Positions 16,582-24,977 are shown, counted from the first letter of the stretch. The stretch: 64,000 nt of DNA from Galbitalea soli (GCF_010686725.1 NZ_JAAGWZ010000002.1:124001-188000), one strand, 5' to 3'. Made by a program: numbers and translations. Notes: a model not told the origin generated them from the letters alone.

Positions 16582-17379
16582 ATGTCTGACGAGCTTCTCG
16601 AGATCGCGCGCACCGTCGCGCTCGCCGCGGGCGAACTGGTGAGCCGGCGTCGCCGCGAGGGCGTCTCGATCGCCGACCACAAGTCCTCGCCCGTCGACGT
16701 GGTGACGCTCGCCGACCGCGAATCGGAGGAGCTGATCCGCGGCCTTCTGGCGGATGCCCGACCCGGCGACGGCTTCTTCGGCGAGGAGGGCGCGGCGCAG
16801 GCCGGCACGAGCGGGCTCACCTGGGTCGTCGACCCGATCGACGGCACCGTCAACTACCTGTACGGGATCCCGCACTATGGCGTGAGCGTCGCCGTGGTGG
16901 AGGGCGAACCGGATCCGCTGAGCTGGGCGGCGCTCGCCGGCTGCGTGGTCAATCCGGCGATCGGCGAGGTGTTCACGGCGTCCCGCGGCGGCGGCGCCTT
17001 CCTGGGCGACGCGGCCATTCGCGTCGCGCCCGCCGTGGAGCTCTCGCAGGCCCTCGTGGCGACCGGGTTCTCGTACGAGTCGGCCATGCGGGCCATCCAG
17101 GGTCGCGTCGTCGCCGAGCTCGTGCCGACCGTGCGCGACATCCGTCGGGGCGGCACCGCGTCACTCGACCTGTGCTTCGTCGCGGCCGGCCGTGTGAACG
17201 CGTATTACGAGCGAACTCTGAACCCCTGGGACCACGCGGCGGGCGCTCTCATCGCCGTCGAGGCCGGCGCGCGCGTGACCGGTCGCGACGGCGTACCGCC
17301 CAGCAAGGACTTCATTCTCGCGGCGGAGCCCTCCGTCGCGGCGGCGCTCGAGGCTCGGCTGAAGGAGCTCGGAGCCTGA
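16582..17379 (+). CDS. Inositol monophosphatase family phosphatase
   Basis: A 265-residue Mg-dependent phosphatase of the SuhB/IMPase family. The metal-binding motifs are complete: GEEG near residue 74, WVVDPIDGTVNY (motif A), and NPWDHAAGALI (motif B). It hydrolyses inositol-1-phosphate or related sugar phosphates in the cytoplasm; in actinobacteria members supply inositol for lipids and mycothiol or act as histidinol-phosphatases. GGAGGG lies upstream of the ATG at good spacing. It is monocistronic by spacing. It appears unrelated to the neighbouring transporter. The precise substrate cannot be decided among the IMPase subfamilies. Confidence 0.93.
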   Translation: MSDELLEIARTVALAAGELVSRRRREGVSIADHKSSPVDVVTLADRESEELIRGLLADARPGDGFFGEEGAAQAGTSGLTWVVDPIDGTVNYLYGIPHYGVSVAVVEGEPDPLSWAALAGCVVNPAIGEVFTASRGGGAFLGDAAIRVAPAVELSQALVATGFSYESAMRAIQGRVVAELVPTVRDIRRGGTASLDLCFVAAGRVNAYYERTLNPWDHAAGALIAVEAGARVTGRDGVPPSKDFILAAEPSVAAALEARLKELGA

Positions 17380-17461
17380 GTCGCCGTCAGCCGTGAGGGT
17401 GCCGTGAGTGTGGGCGTGGCCCGAACGGGGACTTTGGCAGAATCCATGCGCATGGATAAGC

Positions 17462-17500
17462 TTGACCGGTCCGTTACCTGATCGTGATTTTTCGCGATCA
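17462..17500 (+). promoter_or_regulatory. Regulatory inverted repeat upstream of the M23 peptidase
   Basis: A 9-base-pair inverted repeat TGATCGTGA/TCGCGATCA (17479-17500, one G-T pair, T-rich loop) follows TTGACC (17462-17467), a possible -35. The stretch CGTTACCT, GAT, CGTGATTT is a loose 8-base direct repeat with 3-base spacing, reminiscent of MtrA response-regulator sites in front of actinobacterial cell-wall peptidase genes. That link is tentative. Confidence 0.4.
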
Positions 17501-17569
17501 CAACTGAACCCGCACGATCGAACCAGCACACGAGTTCCGCTCCGCTGTTCGGGAGAGAGGAGCGCTGCC

Positions 17570-18463
17570 ATGACCATGCCGCCAGCCCTCCCCAGCCGAC
17601 GAGAACTCCGCGAGCAGTCGTCGCCCAAGGCCCGCAAGGCGGCTGCCCGGGCGCAGCGCGAACGCGAGAAGCGACGGGCCCGCCTGCGCGTGGCCGACGT
17701 GCCCCGCAAGAGCATCGCCAAGCGGCTCATCCCGGTCGGCGCCCTCGGTTTCGCGGCGGCCCTCATGTTCGCCACCTCTCTGCCGGCGAGCGCGCTGCTG
17801 AGCCCCGGTGCCGTGGCGGCCGCGGCGACCGAGACCGCGGCGAAGGCGGTCACCGCGACCGGCGGCACGACCGCCGCGGGCGGACAGGTGCTCGCTCCCG
17901 TCTCCGCGACGGGGGAGGCGGCGGCCGTGCCGCTCGCCGACGACGGCATCAGCGTCATGTCGTACGCCGAGGTGCAGAAACTCAACTACACCTTCGCGAC
18001 GGGCAGCGTCGCCTACACGGTCAACAACTCGGGCCCGATCCGCTGGCCGTTCCCGGTCGCGGTGCCCCTCGGCGATCTGTTCGGCCCCCGCGCCGCGCCG
18101 TGCGCCGGATGCTCCACCTTCCATCACGGGATCGACTTCCAGCCCGGCGACGGTGCGCCCATCTACGCGATCGCCGCGGGTGTCGTCAGCCAGGTCGACC
18201 ACTACGACGCGAGCCTGGGCAACGTCGTGTACATCACCCACACGATCGGCGGCCAGCAGATCACGAGCCTCTACGGCCACATGCAGGAGGGTTCGAGCAG
18301 CCTCAAGGTGGGCCAGAAGGTCGCCGAGGGCGATCTTGTGGGGCTCGTCGGCTCCACCGGCGAATCCAGCGGCCCGCACCTACACCTCGGGATCCTCGAG
18401 GGCGGGCCCACGGGACCGCCGATCAACCCGCTGCCCTGGCTCATCGCGCACACGGCGCACTGA
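17570..18463 (+). CDS. Membrane-anchored or secreted M23 (LytM-type) metallopeptidase
   Basis: A 297-residue protein. Residues 1-50 are strongly basic (KARKAAARAQREREKRRARL), followed by a hydrophobic segment around 51-70 that acts as signal or anchor, an Ala/Thr-rich linker, and a C-terminal M23 domain. Zinc ligands are visible in FHHGIDF (HxxxD) and SGPHLHLGI (HxH). Such enzymes cut peptidoglycan peptide bridges; some are inactive activators, but here the ligands look intact. The ATG at 17570 has GAGAGGAG in front, so I prefer it to an upstream in-frame codon. An inverted repeat in the 190-base upstream gap suggests regulated expression. Confidence 0.9.
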   Translation: MTMPPALPSRRELREQSSPKARKAAARAQREREKRRARLRVADVPRKSIAKRLIPVGALGFAAALMFATSLPASALLSPGAVAAAATETAAKAVTATGGTTAAGGQVLAPVSATGEAAAVPLADDGISVMSYAEVQKLNYTFATGSVAYTVNNSGPIRWPFPVAVPLGDLFGPRAAPCAGCSTFHHGIDFQPGDGAPIYAIAAGVVSQVDHYDASLGNVVYITHTIGGQQITSLYGHMQEGSSSLKVGQKVAEGDLVGLVGSTGESSGPHLHLGILEGGPTGPPINPLPWLIAHTAH

Positions 18464-18641
18464 GACACGCTGCGCCGCGCCGCTCCCGCACGGCGGCACG
18501 CAGCGCCTGGCTGCCCGCGCGGCGGCACGCTGCGCCCCGGGGCCCGCGTGGAGGCGCCGCACTCGCGCGTCGTCGCGCAGTTTTCGTGCGTGAAATCCGG
18601 GTGAAACCCGTTCGCCTCCCGGCTGTGCCAAAGTGGTGCGC

Positions 18642-20537
18642 ATGGTCGCGCCCCTCCCCGTCGGATCCCTTCTCGAACCGCACCACGACGGGTCACCGTT
18701 GTACGTCTCCACCCAGTCGCCGCAGCTCGGCGACCGAGTGCGCGTGCGGGTGCGGATCCCGCACGAGTTCGGCGCGGTGCAGCAGGTGCGTACCCGATCG
18801 AACCCCAACCACGAGCCGCGCTTCGCGGTCGCCTCGCTCATCGCGACCGTCGACGGCTGGGACTGGTGGGAGGCGGAGGTCGAGGTCGAGAACCCCACCC
18901 ACGGCTACCGCTGGCTCATCAAGATGGGCGACGGCCGCAACCTGTGGCTGAACGCCACCGGGATGCACACCATCGAGACCCTCGACAGCGAAGACTTCAA
19001 GCTGCTCGCCTACCCGGCACCGCCGGAGTGGGCGACCTCGACGATCATGTACCAGATCTTCCCCGACCGCTTCGCGCGCTCCGCGGCCGCCGACGCGCGG
19101 CAGCTGCCGGCCTGGGCGGAGCCGGCGAAGTGGGATGACCCGGTCATCCACATCGGGCCCTCCACCGCCACGCAGCTCTACGGCGGCGACCTGCAGGGCA
19201 TTCAGGAGCACCTCGATCACCTGATCGGGCTGGGCGTCACCATGATCTACCTGACGCCCGTGTTCCCGGCCCGCTCCAACCACCGCTACGACGCGCTCTC
19301 CTTCGACGAGATCGACCCCCTGCTCGGTGGCGACGAGGCCTACATCGCGCTCATCGAGGCGGCGCACGCCCGCGGTCTGCGCGTCATCGGCGACCTCACC
19401 TCCAACCACTCGGGCGATGCCCACGAGTGGTTCCAGGCCTCGCACGAGAAGCCCGGCACGCCGGAGAGCGCCTTCTACTACTGGATGGACCAGGAGCAGA
19501 AGACCTACGTCTCGTGGCTCGGTGTGCCCAGCCTCCCCAAGTTCAACTGGAACTCGCAGGAGCTGCGGGAGAGATTCATCGAGGGGCCCGACTCCGTCGT
19601 CGCGAAGTGGCTGAAGCCGCCCTACAGCCTGGACGGCTGGCGCATCGACGTCGCGAACATGACCGGGCGGTACCTCGCGGAGGACCTGAACGCGGAGGTG
19701 CGGCAGATCATCCGTCGCACCATGATCGAGGTGAACCCGGACACGATCCTGCTGGGGGAGTCGACGAACGACGCCTCCTCCGACTTCCAGGGCGACGCCT
19801 GGCACGGCGCCATGACCTACACGAACTTCACGCGCCCGTTGTGGGGCTGGCTCTCCGACCGCGAGCGGGAGTCGAGCTACTTCGGTCTGCCGTTCGGCAC
19901 GATCCCCAGCTACTCGGGCGTCGAGGTGTTCGAGGCGCACCAGCAGTTCGCCGCGGGCTTCCCCTGGCGCGTGCGCCTCCACACCATGAACGCCCTCGAC
20001 ACGCACGACACCCCGCGGTTCCTCACCCACGCGCGTCCCGGCACGGTTCCCGTCGCGCTCGGTCTCTCGATGACGATGCCGGGCATCCCGGTGGTCTTCG
20101 CGGGCGACGAGTTCGGGCTGGTCGGCGACGACGGCGAGCACTCGCGCACGCCCATCCCCTGGGAGCACGCGGCGGATGCCGAGCCCACCCTCGAGCTGTA
20201 CCGCAGGCTGATCCACCTCAAGCGCGAGCACCCGGCGCTGAACGGCGGCGGAATCCGCTGGCTGCACGTGAGCGACGACGTGCTCGTCTTCGTTCGCGAG
20301 TCGGAGGAGGAGGCCGTGCTGGTCGTGGCCGCCCGCGCCGACTTCGAGCTCTCGCTCGCCCCCAACGCCGTCTCGGGCGTCGCCACGCTCATCGTCGGCG
20401 ACGCGGATGCCCTCTTCGACCCCGCCGTCGGGCTCGTGCTGCGCGGCCGAGGTCCGGCCTTCGCGGCCTGGGTGCTGCCCGGCATCGACATCCCCGAGTT
20501 CGCGGCCGAGGGCACCGTTCTCGAACTGGAGGGCTAG
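18642..20537 (+). CDS. GH13 maltodextrin-type alpha-glucosidase / neopullulanase
   Basis: A 631-residue enzyme with an N-terminal CBM34-like beta domain (about 1-120) and a GH13 barrel. Conserved regions: DLTSNHSGD, DGWRIDVAN with nucleophile D336, LGESTND with acid/base E373, and LDTHDTPR with the third Asp. There is no signal peptide, so it works on imported maltodextrins or cyclodextrins in the cytoplasm. The ATG at 18642 has no clear ribosome-binding site. It stands alone between the peptidase and a VOC gene. Cyclomaltodextrinase and maltogenic amylase are alternative names within the same subfamily group. Confidence 0.93.
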   Translation: MVAPLPVGSLLEPHHDGSPLYVSTQSPQLGDRVRVRVRIPHEFGAVQQVRTRSNPNHEPRFAVASLIATVDGWDWWEAEVEVENPTHGYRWLIKMGDGRNLWLNATGMHTIETLDSEDFKLLAYPAPPEWATSTIMYQIFPDRFARSAAADARQLPAWAEPAKWDDPVIHIGPSTATQLYGGDLQGIQEHLDHLIGLGVTMIYLTPVFPARSNHRYDALSFDEIDPLLGGDEAYIALIEAAHARGLRVIGDLTSNHSGDAHEWFQASHEKPGTPESAFYYWMDQEQKTYVSWLGVPSLPKFNWNSQELRERFIEGPDSVVAKWLKPPYSLDGWRIDVANMTGRYLAEDLNAEVRQIIRRTMIEVNPDTILLGESTNDASSDFQGDAWHGAMTYTNFTRPLWGWLSDRERESSYFGLPFGTIPSYSGVEVFEAHQQFAAGFPWRVRLHTMNALDTHDTPRFLTHARPGTVPVALGLSMTMPGIPVVFAGDEFGLVGDDGEHSRTPIPWEHAADAEPTLELYRRLIHLKREHPALNGGGIRWLHVSDDVLVFVRESEEEAVLVVAARADFELSLAPNAVSGVATLIVGDADALFDPAVGLVLRGRGPAFAAWVLPGIDIPEFAAEGTVLELEG

Positions 20538-20569
20538 CGGTCGTCGGCGGTCGGGTGTTGCATGGTCGC

Positions 20570-20998
20570 ATGGCAGGCAAACTCGGCAACATCACCATCG
20601 ACTGCGCCGACCCGCAGCTGCTCTCCGACTTCTGGGCCGACGTCTTCGGGTACCCGCGCGCAGAGCTTCCGCCGGCGATCGAGGCGGCCCACCGCGACGG
20701 CGCGCTGACGGATGACCAGCTCGCCAGTCGCGGCGTCGCTCAGGATCCGGCGGGCATCGGCCCGCGGTTCTTCTTTCAGCGCGTGCCGGAGTCGAAGGTG
20801 GTCAAGAACCGCGTGCACGTCGACGTGATGGCGACCCCCGGCCGGCGCCCGAGCGAGGAGGAGCTGGTCGCCGAGCGCGATCGGATCGTCGCCCTCGGCG
20901 CGACGGTGGTGCGGGAGGTCGACGAGATGTGGGGCCCGTTCCCGGATCGCCATGTGGTCATGCAGGATCCCGAGGGCAACGAGTTCTGCCTCCAGTAA
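20570..20998 (+). CDS. VOC family protein (glyoxalase-like)
   Basis: A 142-residue single-module VOC (glyoxalase/bleomycin resistance fold) protein. The beta-alpha-beta pattern is seen in NITIDCADPQLLSDFWADVFGY and, at the end, HVVMQDPEGNEFCLQ, where Glu is the usual metal ligand. The middle segment FFFQRVPESKVVKNRVHVDV resembles the widespread actinobacterial glyoxalase-like group with no assigned substrate. It starts 33 bases after the GH13 gene with no clear ribosome-binding site. A functional link with the amylase is unlikely. Confidence 0.85.
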   Translation: MAGKLGNITIDCADPQLLSDFWADVFGYPRAELPPAIEAAHRDGALTDDQLASRGVAQDPAGIGPRFFFQRVPESKVVKNRVHVDVMATPGRRPSEEELVAERDRIVALGATVVREVDEMWGPFPDRHVVMQDPEGNEFCLQ

Positions 20999-21081
20999 GG
21001 GGCGCAACAGCACCCCTCCGCGGATGCTAGTCTCTTACGGTGCCAAAACGGCGCTGCGCTGTGCGCGGCTGCGGTTTTCGC

Positions 21082-21153
<72 letters not shown>

Positions 21154-21179
21154 CTCGCGTCCCTCACTCGGATGCGCCC

Positions 21180-21253
21180 GGCGGGGTAGCTCAGGTGGTT
21201 AGAGCACACGGCTCATAATCGTGGTGTCGCGGGTTCGAGTCCCGCCCTCGCTA
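21180..21253 (+). tRNA. tRNA-Met (elongator type, anticodon CAT)
   Basis: A 74-base cloverleaf. The acceptor GGCGGGG pairs with CCTCGCT through two G-T pairs; the anticodon loop is CTCATAA; the T arm is GCGGG TTCGAGT CCCGC; discriminator A. The G1-T72 pairing and the absence of initiator-type features support an elongator Met (an Ile tRNA with modified C cannot be fully excluded). It follows tRNA-Thr by 26 bases. The base composition changes immediately after it. Confidence 0.95.
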
Positions 21254-21659
21254 CAAATTGCTAGTTAAAGGCTATCTACTTTTTGAATCAGTTTCAGTTC
21301 CTCATAAACCCCGCCCATTGATTCGCGGGTATTCTCTCCGTACTCATCGTTTGCGAAACTTGACGTCCGTGGTCATCCGGATCGTCCATGAGAATTGGGC
21401 GGTTGATTGGTGGCAGATAATTACCGACGCAATGATCATTGCTGCCGCGCGTGCCGCGACCTACGTCGGTCGTTGCTCCACGCTGTAATCCGAGAAAGTG
21501 CAGAGTGTCCTGCTCGCCTCGTTCTCTTCAATCACGCCTACTGGATGGTCCCGACCCGACAGTTGCCTCGCTTTCTGGTTCTGGCCGAGACGCAGCGTAC
21601 TGTTCATCCGGTCGCTGACGAACTTTACCCAGAACTTCTGCGTTGGTAACAGAGCCCAG
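21254..21659. other. Gene-free, lower-GC stretch after tRNA-Met
   Basis: About 400 bases in which I find no convincing gene. The first 100 bases after the tRNA are notably A/T-rich. Short reading frames exist in several registers but none has a ribosome-binding site, codon bias or recognisable motif. No repeat of the tRNA 3' end is seen further right in the window. The stretch could be decayed DNA at an integration boundary. Confidence 0.5.
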
Positions 21660-22277
21660 TTACTTGTCGCCCTTACCGAGACTCTTTCGACGCTGACGGC
21701 GAGTCATCGTTCCGGCTTGTACCTTGAGGTGGGCGGCGACACGTTCGGCAAACTGCGGGCAACCGGCCGCACGGAGATGCCCGACCAATTCTGCTTTCTT
21801 CCCTAACCCCGTCCAGTAGGCGAGCTGGTTGCGGGTTGCCTCAGCCACGAAATGCGGTGCCGAATCGTCAACCAGCACAAAGAACTGGTCCGCGGTCAAT
21901 ACCTCATACGGAAGCTCGTCGCTGTCCATCCGGGCAAACCCACGATCATCGGTGACCAAAAAGCCGGCCCGAGATGCGACTGCGGCGGCGTGTACGTGAC
22001 GGTCATCCGGGTCTGCGCCCGAATATGCAATGTCGGCGTCAAAGTCATCGACAATGTCGAAGGCGTCCATGAACACATCCATCAACTGGGTGGTCGCCGA
22101 GCCGGGCCATTTCGGGTGCTGGTTGCGCAGCGTGTTCAACGCCTCGACAATCACATCCCGCGAGCACGCAATGACAAACATTCCGCGATGGGAGGCTGTT
22201 CGGATGTGAAGAATCCAATCGCGCGTCGCTTTGCTGCATAGTACGGTCGCATCGACAAAGACGACCTCGGGATTCAC
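21660..22277 (-). CDS. PIN-domain ribonuclease toxin, VapC-like
   Basis: A 205-residue PIN-domain protein. The acidic residues expected to bind Mg are visible as VFVDAT (D9), a mid-protein GADPDDRHVHAAAVA, and LVTDDRGF. It is longer than typical VapC toxins (about 130 residues); the extra C-terminus is basic (RRQRRKSLGK). PIN toxins cut RNA, often tRNA or rRNA. The GTG at 22277 lies 17 bases after the stop of an HTH protein that is probably its antitoxin. It sits beside a tRNA pair at a composition change, a common place for such modules. Confidence 0.82.
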   Translation of the reverse strand: MNPEVVFVDATVLCSKATRDWILHIRTASHRGMFVIACSRDVIVEALNTLRNQHPKWPGSATTQLMDVFMDAFDIVDDFDADIAYSGADPDDRHVHAAAVASRAGFLVTDDRGFARMDSDELPYEVLTADQFFVLVDDSAPHFVAEATRNQLAYWTGLGKKAELVGHLRAAGCPQFAERVAAHLKVQAGTMTRRQRRKSLGKGDK

Positions 22278-22294
22278 CCGACTACCGTACCGAG

Positions 22295-22753
22295 TTACCT
22301 CTCGCCCAATGTCTCCGAAACGTGGAGCAAGCGCAAGAAGGCCTCGTCTTTCTGTGCGTTCAACCGAGCCGCAGCATCGAGTACATCCTCGAACTTCAAC
22401 CGCGTGTGGCTGCCGACTGGGTGAGACGGAATCTCCCCGGCACGGATCATCTTCATCAACGTCGGCCGTGAGATTCCCAACTCGTGCGCCGCCACAGTTG
22501 TCGAAACCTCGGGCGGCATCGTCCGGATCGTCATCGAGCCACGGTTCGCCGCCCCTTCGATCACATGCGCAACAAGGCGGGAAAGGTTGTCGCCAAGCTG
22601 AACCTCCTGGCCATCAATGACCAGCTGAAAGCCATCCAATTTCGAGCCCGACGCCCGGGCAACGATCTCGTCCGCCTCGATCTGGGCTGGTGGGGATACG
22701 ATCAATGTTTCGCTTATGGGCTCTCGCCGCGACAGCGTAAGTGCGGTAGTCAA
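22295..22753 (-). CDS. Excisionase-type HTH antitoxin
   Basis: A 152-residue protein with a MerR/excisionase-like helix-turn-helix in its C-terminal half: STTVAAHELGISRPTLMKMIRAGEIPSHPVGSH is the DNA-binding core, followed by FEDVLDAAARL. I chose the TTG at 22753 because AAGGAG lies 5 bases upstream; an upstream ATG would add 24 residues. It is immediately upstream of the PIN gene, the order usual for antitoxin then toxin. It likely neutralises the nuclease and represses the operon; a near-palindrome CACTTATATGTG (22786-22797) upstream is a candidate operator. Confidence 0.8.
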   Translation of the reverse strand: MTTALTLSRREPISETLIVSPPAQIEADEIVARASGSKLDGFQLVIDGQEVQLGDNLSRLVAHVIEGAANRGSMTIRTMPPEVSTTVAAHELGISRPTLMKMIRAGEIPSHPVGSHTRLKFEDVLDAAARLNAQKDEAFLRLLHVSETLGER

Positions 22754-22857
22754 CTCTGCTCCTTGGGGATGATGACACAGTGTTGCACATATAAGTGTAA
22801 ATCGTCTATGTAGGACCGCACCCACGAGCGGGTTACATCATCCGCCCAGGCTGCAGT

Positions 22858-22968
22858 GCGCCCTCGCGCCTTCGTGACGCGCTTCTGCGCGCCCACAGCG
22901 TTCATTCGGAAAGCGATTATCTTGGTACTCACGCCCAGCCGTGAGGCCGCTCCCTGAACCGATAGATC
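22858..22968 (-). other. Possible remnant of an HTH-containing protein
   Basis: On the minus strand this interval reads DLSVQGAASRLGVSTKIIAF followed by RMNAVGAQKRVTKARGR, which looks like a helix-turn-helix or the C-terminal tail of an ImmA/IrrE-type peptidase. The residues upstream in the same frame look random and there is no start or ribosome-binding site, so if real it is a fragment. The rest of 22754-23068 holds only the antitoxin promoter region and no gene that I can support. Confidence 0.3.
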
Positions 22969-23068
22969 AGCGCGCCATGCGCACCTCAGGCGGTTCCGCC
23001 GGCAGCAGCGTGGTGCTCGGTGGTGGGCCCGCGAGTACAGGTGGGTGCACAAGCGGTGGGCAGACAGG

Positions 23069-23557
23069 ATGAACGAGCCGGATGACTATCGCCTGAGCGT
23101 CGCCGACAGTCTGGAAGCTTTTCGTTCGGGATTGGTCGCTTTGACTCCGTCGGCGGAGCGGATCGGCATCACGTGGAGAGATGCCGAGATGCATGACGAT
23201 TGGGAGCTGGCGGCGGACGGACTCTACACCGCGTTCGTTGCGCATCCACTGCAACAGGACACCTCCGGCACGGGCCGAGCATTCCCCTTGCCCCGCTACG
23301 ATTTCAATCTGCGCAGCTACGAGAAGCTGAGCTGGCTCGAACTCACACCGTCGCGCGTCGGCCACACCTTCGTGTTCGTGCGGTTCTCGACCACCGACGA
23401 AGCGTTTGACACAGCAGAGTTCTCCGAGCTGGAGTCACTCGGCACTGAGCAGCACGGTTACGTGATGCTTCCGGCGGTGGGGCTGGATGTTCGCCTTCGG
23501 CAGCGCTACCCCGACGGCACATCGCGGCTCACGAGCGACGTCGTGTTGGTCGAGTGA
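23069..23557 (+). CDS. Hypothetical protein
   Basis: A 162-residue soluble protein that I do not recognise. It begins MNEPDDYRLSVADSLEAF, has an aromatic-rich middle (DFNLRSYEKLSWLELTPS) and ends in a regular beta-like pattern (LPAVGLDVRLRQRYPDGTS). There are no signal peptide, membrane segment or cysteine motifs. I start it at the ATG at 23069, preceded by ACAGG; an ATG 24 bases upstream is also in frame. It lies between the toxin-antitoxin pair and the LacI operon and has no obvious functional partner. Confidence 0.6.
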   Translation: MNEPDDYRLSVADSLEAFRSGLVALTPSAERIGITWRDAEMHDDWELAADGLYTAFVAHPLQQDTSGTGRAFPLPRYDFNLRSYEKLSWLELTPSRVGHTFVFVRFSTTDEAFDTAEFSELESLGTEQHGYVMLPAVGLDVRLRQRYPDGTSRLTSDVVLVE

Positions 23558-23633
23558 AGTGGCGCGGCGCCGGTGCTGGATTCCGACTGCCCATCCGAGC
23601 GCGGGCGCCAGCGAGCCCGGCCGGTTTCGTGCG

Positions 23634-23639
23634 TATAAT
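23634..23639 (+). promoter_or_regulatory. TATAAT -10 box upstream of the LacI gene
   Basis: A perfect -10 hexamer in GCGTATAATTCAACTC. No good -35 is seen at the expected distance. The same TATA(A)TTCAACTC block recurs at the promoter of the downstream ABC operon (24872-24884), suggesting both are read and controlled similarly. Confidence 0.55.
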
Positions 23640-23766
23640 TCAACTCGGCATCCCCGGGCAGTCCCTTCTGCTGCCCCTAAGCCCGCCGGCCGTGCACGTG
23701 TCGCGTCTGGCCGCGTGTGCGCAACGGGGGCTGCCTTACGGCCACGACGGTCTCGGAGGGTGAATC

Positions 23767-24843
23767 ATCACCAATAGTCGAAAGCGCGCGACGGTCTACG
23801 ACGTGGCGGCCCGCGCGGGCGTGTCGATCGCCACGGTGTCGTTCACCTTCTCCCAGCCTCATCGCGTGAAGTCGGCGACCGCAACCGCCGTGCTCGAGGC
23901 GGCAGCCGAACTCGGATACGTGCCGAGCGGAAACGCCCGCGGGTTGGCGCGGGGGCGGACCGGTGCGATCGGGATCTTCTCCTTCGATTACATGGTCGAT
24001 GGATCGGGCGATCCGGATCCCGACAGCGTGGCCGCGGACGCCGCCTCGACGAGCGCCAACACCTTCCCGCTCTACGTCGACGAGGTTCAGTACGGGGCCG
24101 AGACGGAGAGCCGCCGCCTGGGGTATGCACTCATGCTCGGGGGCGCGCGCACCCTGCCAGGAGAGCACGCAGTCACCGACATCGTGGGACGAGTGGATGG
24201 CCTCATCACCTTTTCGGGAATCGTGCCGCTGGAGATGATGCGGGGATTCGCGGGACGCCTTCCCATCGTGGAACTCTCGGGCGAGGTTCGTCTCGAGGGC
24301 GTGCACACGGTCACGGTCGAGAACGAGGCGGGCATGCGGGCGATGACCGAGCACCTGATCGACCAGCATGGCGCGAAGCGCATTTGTTATGTCGGCACGT
24401 CGACGACCGCCGAGTTCGCCGCGCGATATGAGGGCTATAGCGGCGCGATGCGAGACGCTGGCCTCGCGCCGCAGCCTCCCCTGGAGAGCAGGCCGGCACG
24501 TGAACACACCACGATCGCGGCGATTTCGGGCCAGCTGACGCTCGGAATGCCCGACGCGTTCCTCTTCGCCTCCGATCAGGAGGCGATCGTTGCGCTCCGG
24601 TTGTTCGAGCAGCTCGGGGTATCGGTTCCGCGCGACGTGAAGGTTGCGTCTTTCGACGGAATCCTGGCCGGGCTGCTCGTGAGTCCGACGTTGACGACAG
24701 TGCAGCAGCCCATGCACGCGATCGGGCGCGCTGCGGTCGGGGTGATCGTCGACGCGCTGGCGGGGCGACCCGACATCAGGCACGTCCGGCTGCCACTCGC
24801 TCTTCGGATTCGGCAGAGCTGCGGGTGCGGCGGCACCGACTGA
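23767..24843 (+). CDS. LacI family transcriptional regulator with apparent ATC start codon
   Basis: A LacI-type repressor for the adjacent oligosaccharide importer and GH43 gene. The DNA-binding start reads TNSRKRATVYDVAARAGVSI, followed by SFTFSQPHRVKS and an effector domain with VASFDGILAG and a final CGCGG tail. The full HTH is only in frame if translation begins at ATC 23767, which lies 6 bases after GGAGGG; a TGA at 23761 blocks any longer start. The first standard codon, GTG at 23803, would remove the first half of helix 1 and has no ribosome-binding site. So either ATC is used or a start codon has been lost. A candidate operator is at 24891. Confidence 0.85.
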   Translation: MTNSRKRATVYDVAARAGVSIATVSFTFSQPHRVKSATATAVLEAAAELGYVPSGNARGLARGRTGAIGIFSFDYMVDGSGDPDPDSVAADAASTSANTFPLYVDEVQYGAETESRRLGYALMLGGARTLPGEHAVTDIVGRVDGLITFSGIVPLEMMRGFAGRLPIVELSGEVRLEGVHTVTVENEAGMRAMTEHLIDQHGAKRICYVGTSTTAEFAARYEGYSGAMRDAGLAPQPPLESRPAREHTTIAAISGQLTLGMPDAFLFASDQEAIVALRLFEQLGVSVPRDVKVASFDGILAGLLVSPTLTTVQQPMHAIGRAAVGVIVDALAGRPDIRHVRLPLALRIRQSCGCGGTD

Positions 24844-24848
24844 GCTAG

Positions 24849-24877
24849 TTGCGTCGTCAGTGCACCTCGGCTATATT
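24849..24877 (+). promoter_or_regulatory. Promoter of the xylo-oligosaccharide-type ABC operon
   Basis: TTGCGT (24849-24854), a 17-base spacer and TATATT (24872-24877). Transcription would start near 24884, just before the palindromic operator at 24891. Confidence 0.65.
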
Positions 24878-24890
24878 CAACTCATTCGAA

Positions 24891-24908
24891 AATCAAAGCG
24901 CTTAGATT
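24891..24908. promoter_or_regulatory. LacI-family operator of the GH43/ABC operon
   Basis: AATCAAAGCGCTTAGATT is an 18-base palindrome with only one mismatched pair and the central CG typical of LacI-family sites. It lies directly downstream of the predicted transcription start, where a bound repressor would block elongation. The adjacent LacI gene is the obvious regulator. A second symmetry, AAATCAAA and TTTGATTT, extends slightly to the right. Confidence 0.72.
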
Positions 24909-24977
24909 TTGATTTGAGACTCCCGGGCGGCACGCCCCTATCCGATGCAATGATGCACACAGTGAAAAGGAACAAAG

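Noticed and set aside
17408-17569. A longer N-terminus for the M23 peptidase
   Set aside because: Would include the promoter-like inverted repeat; the ATG at 17570 has a good ribosome-binding site and gives a normal signal/anchor position.
21258-21488. A 76-codon frame after tRNA-Met
   Set aside because: No ribosome-binding site, no family resemblance, and poor codon pattern.
22967-23365. A 132-codon minus-strand frame opposite the hypothetical gene at 23069
   Set aside because: Antisense to a better supported frame and without motifs.
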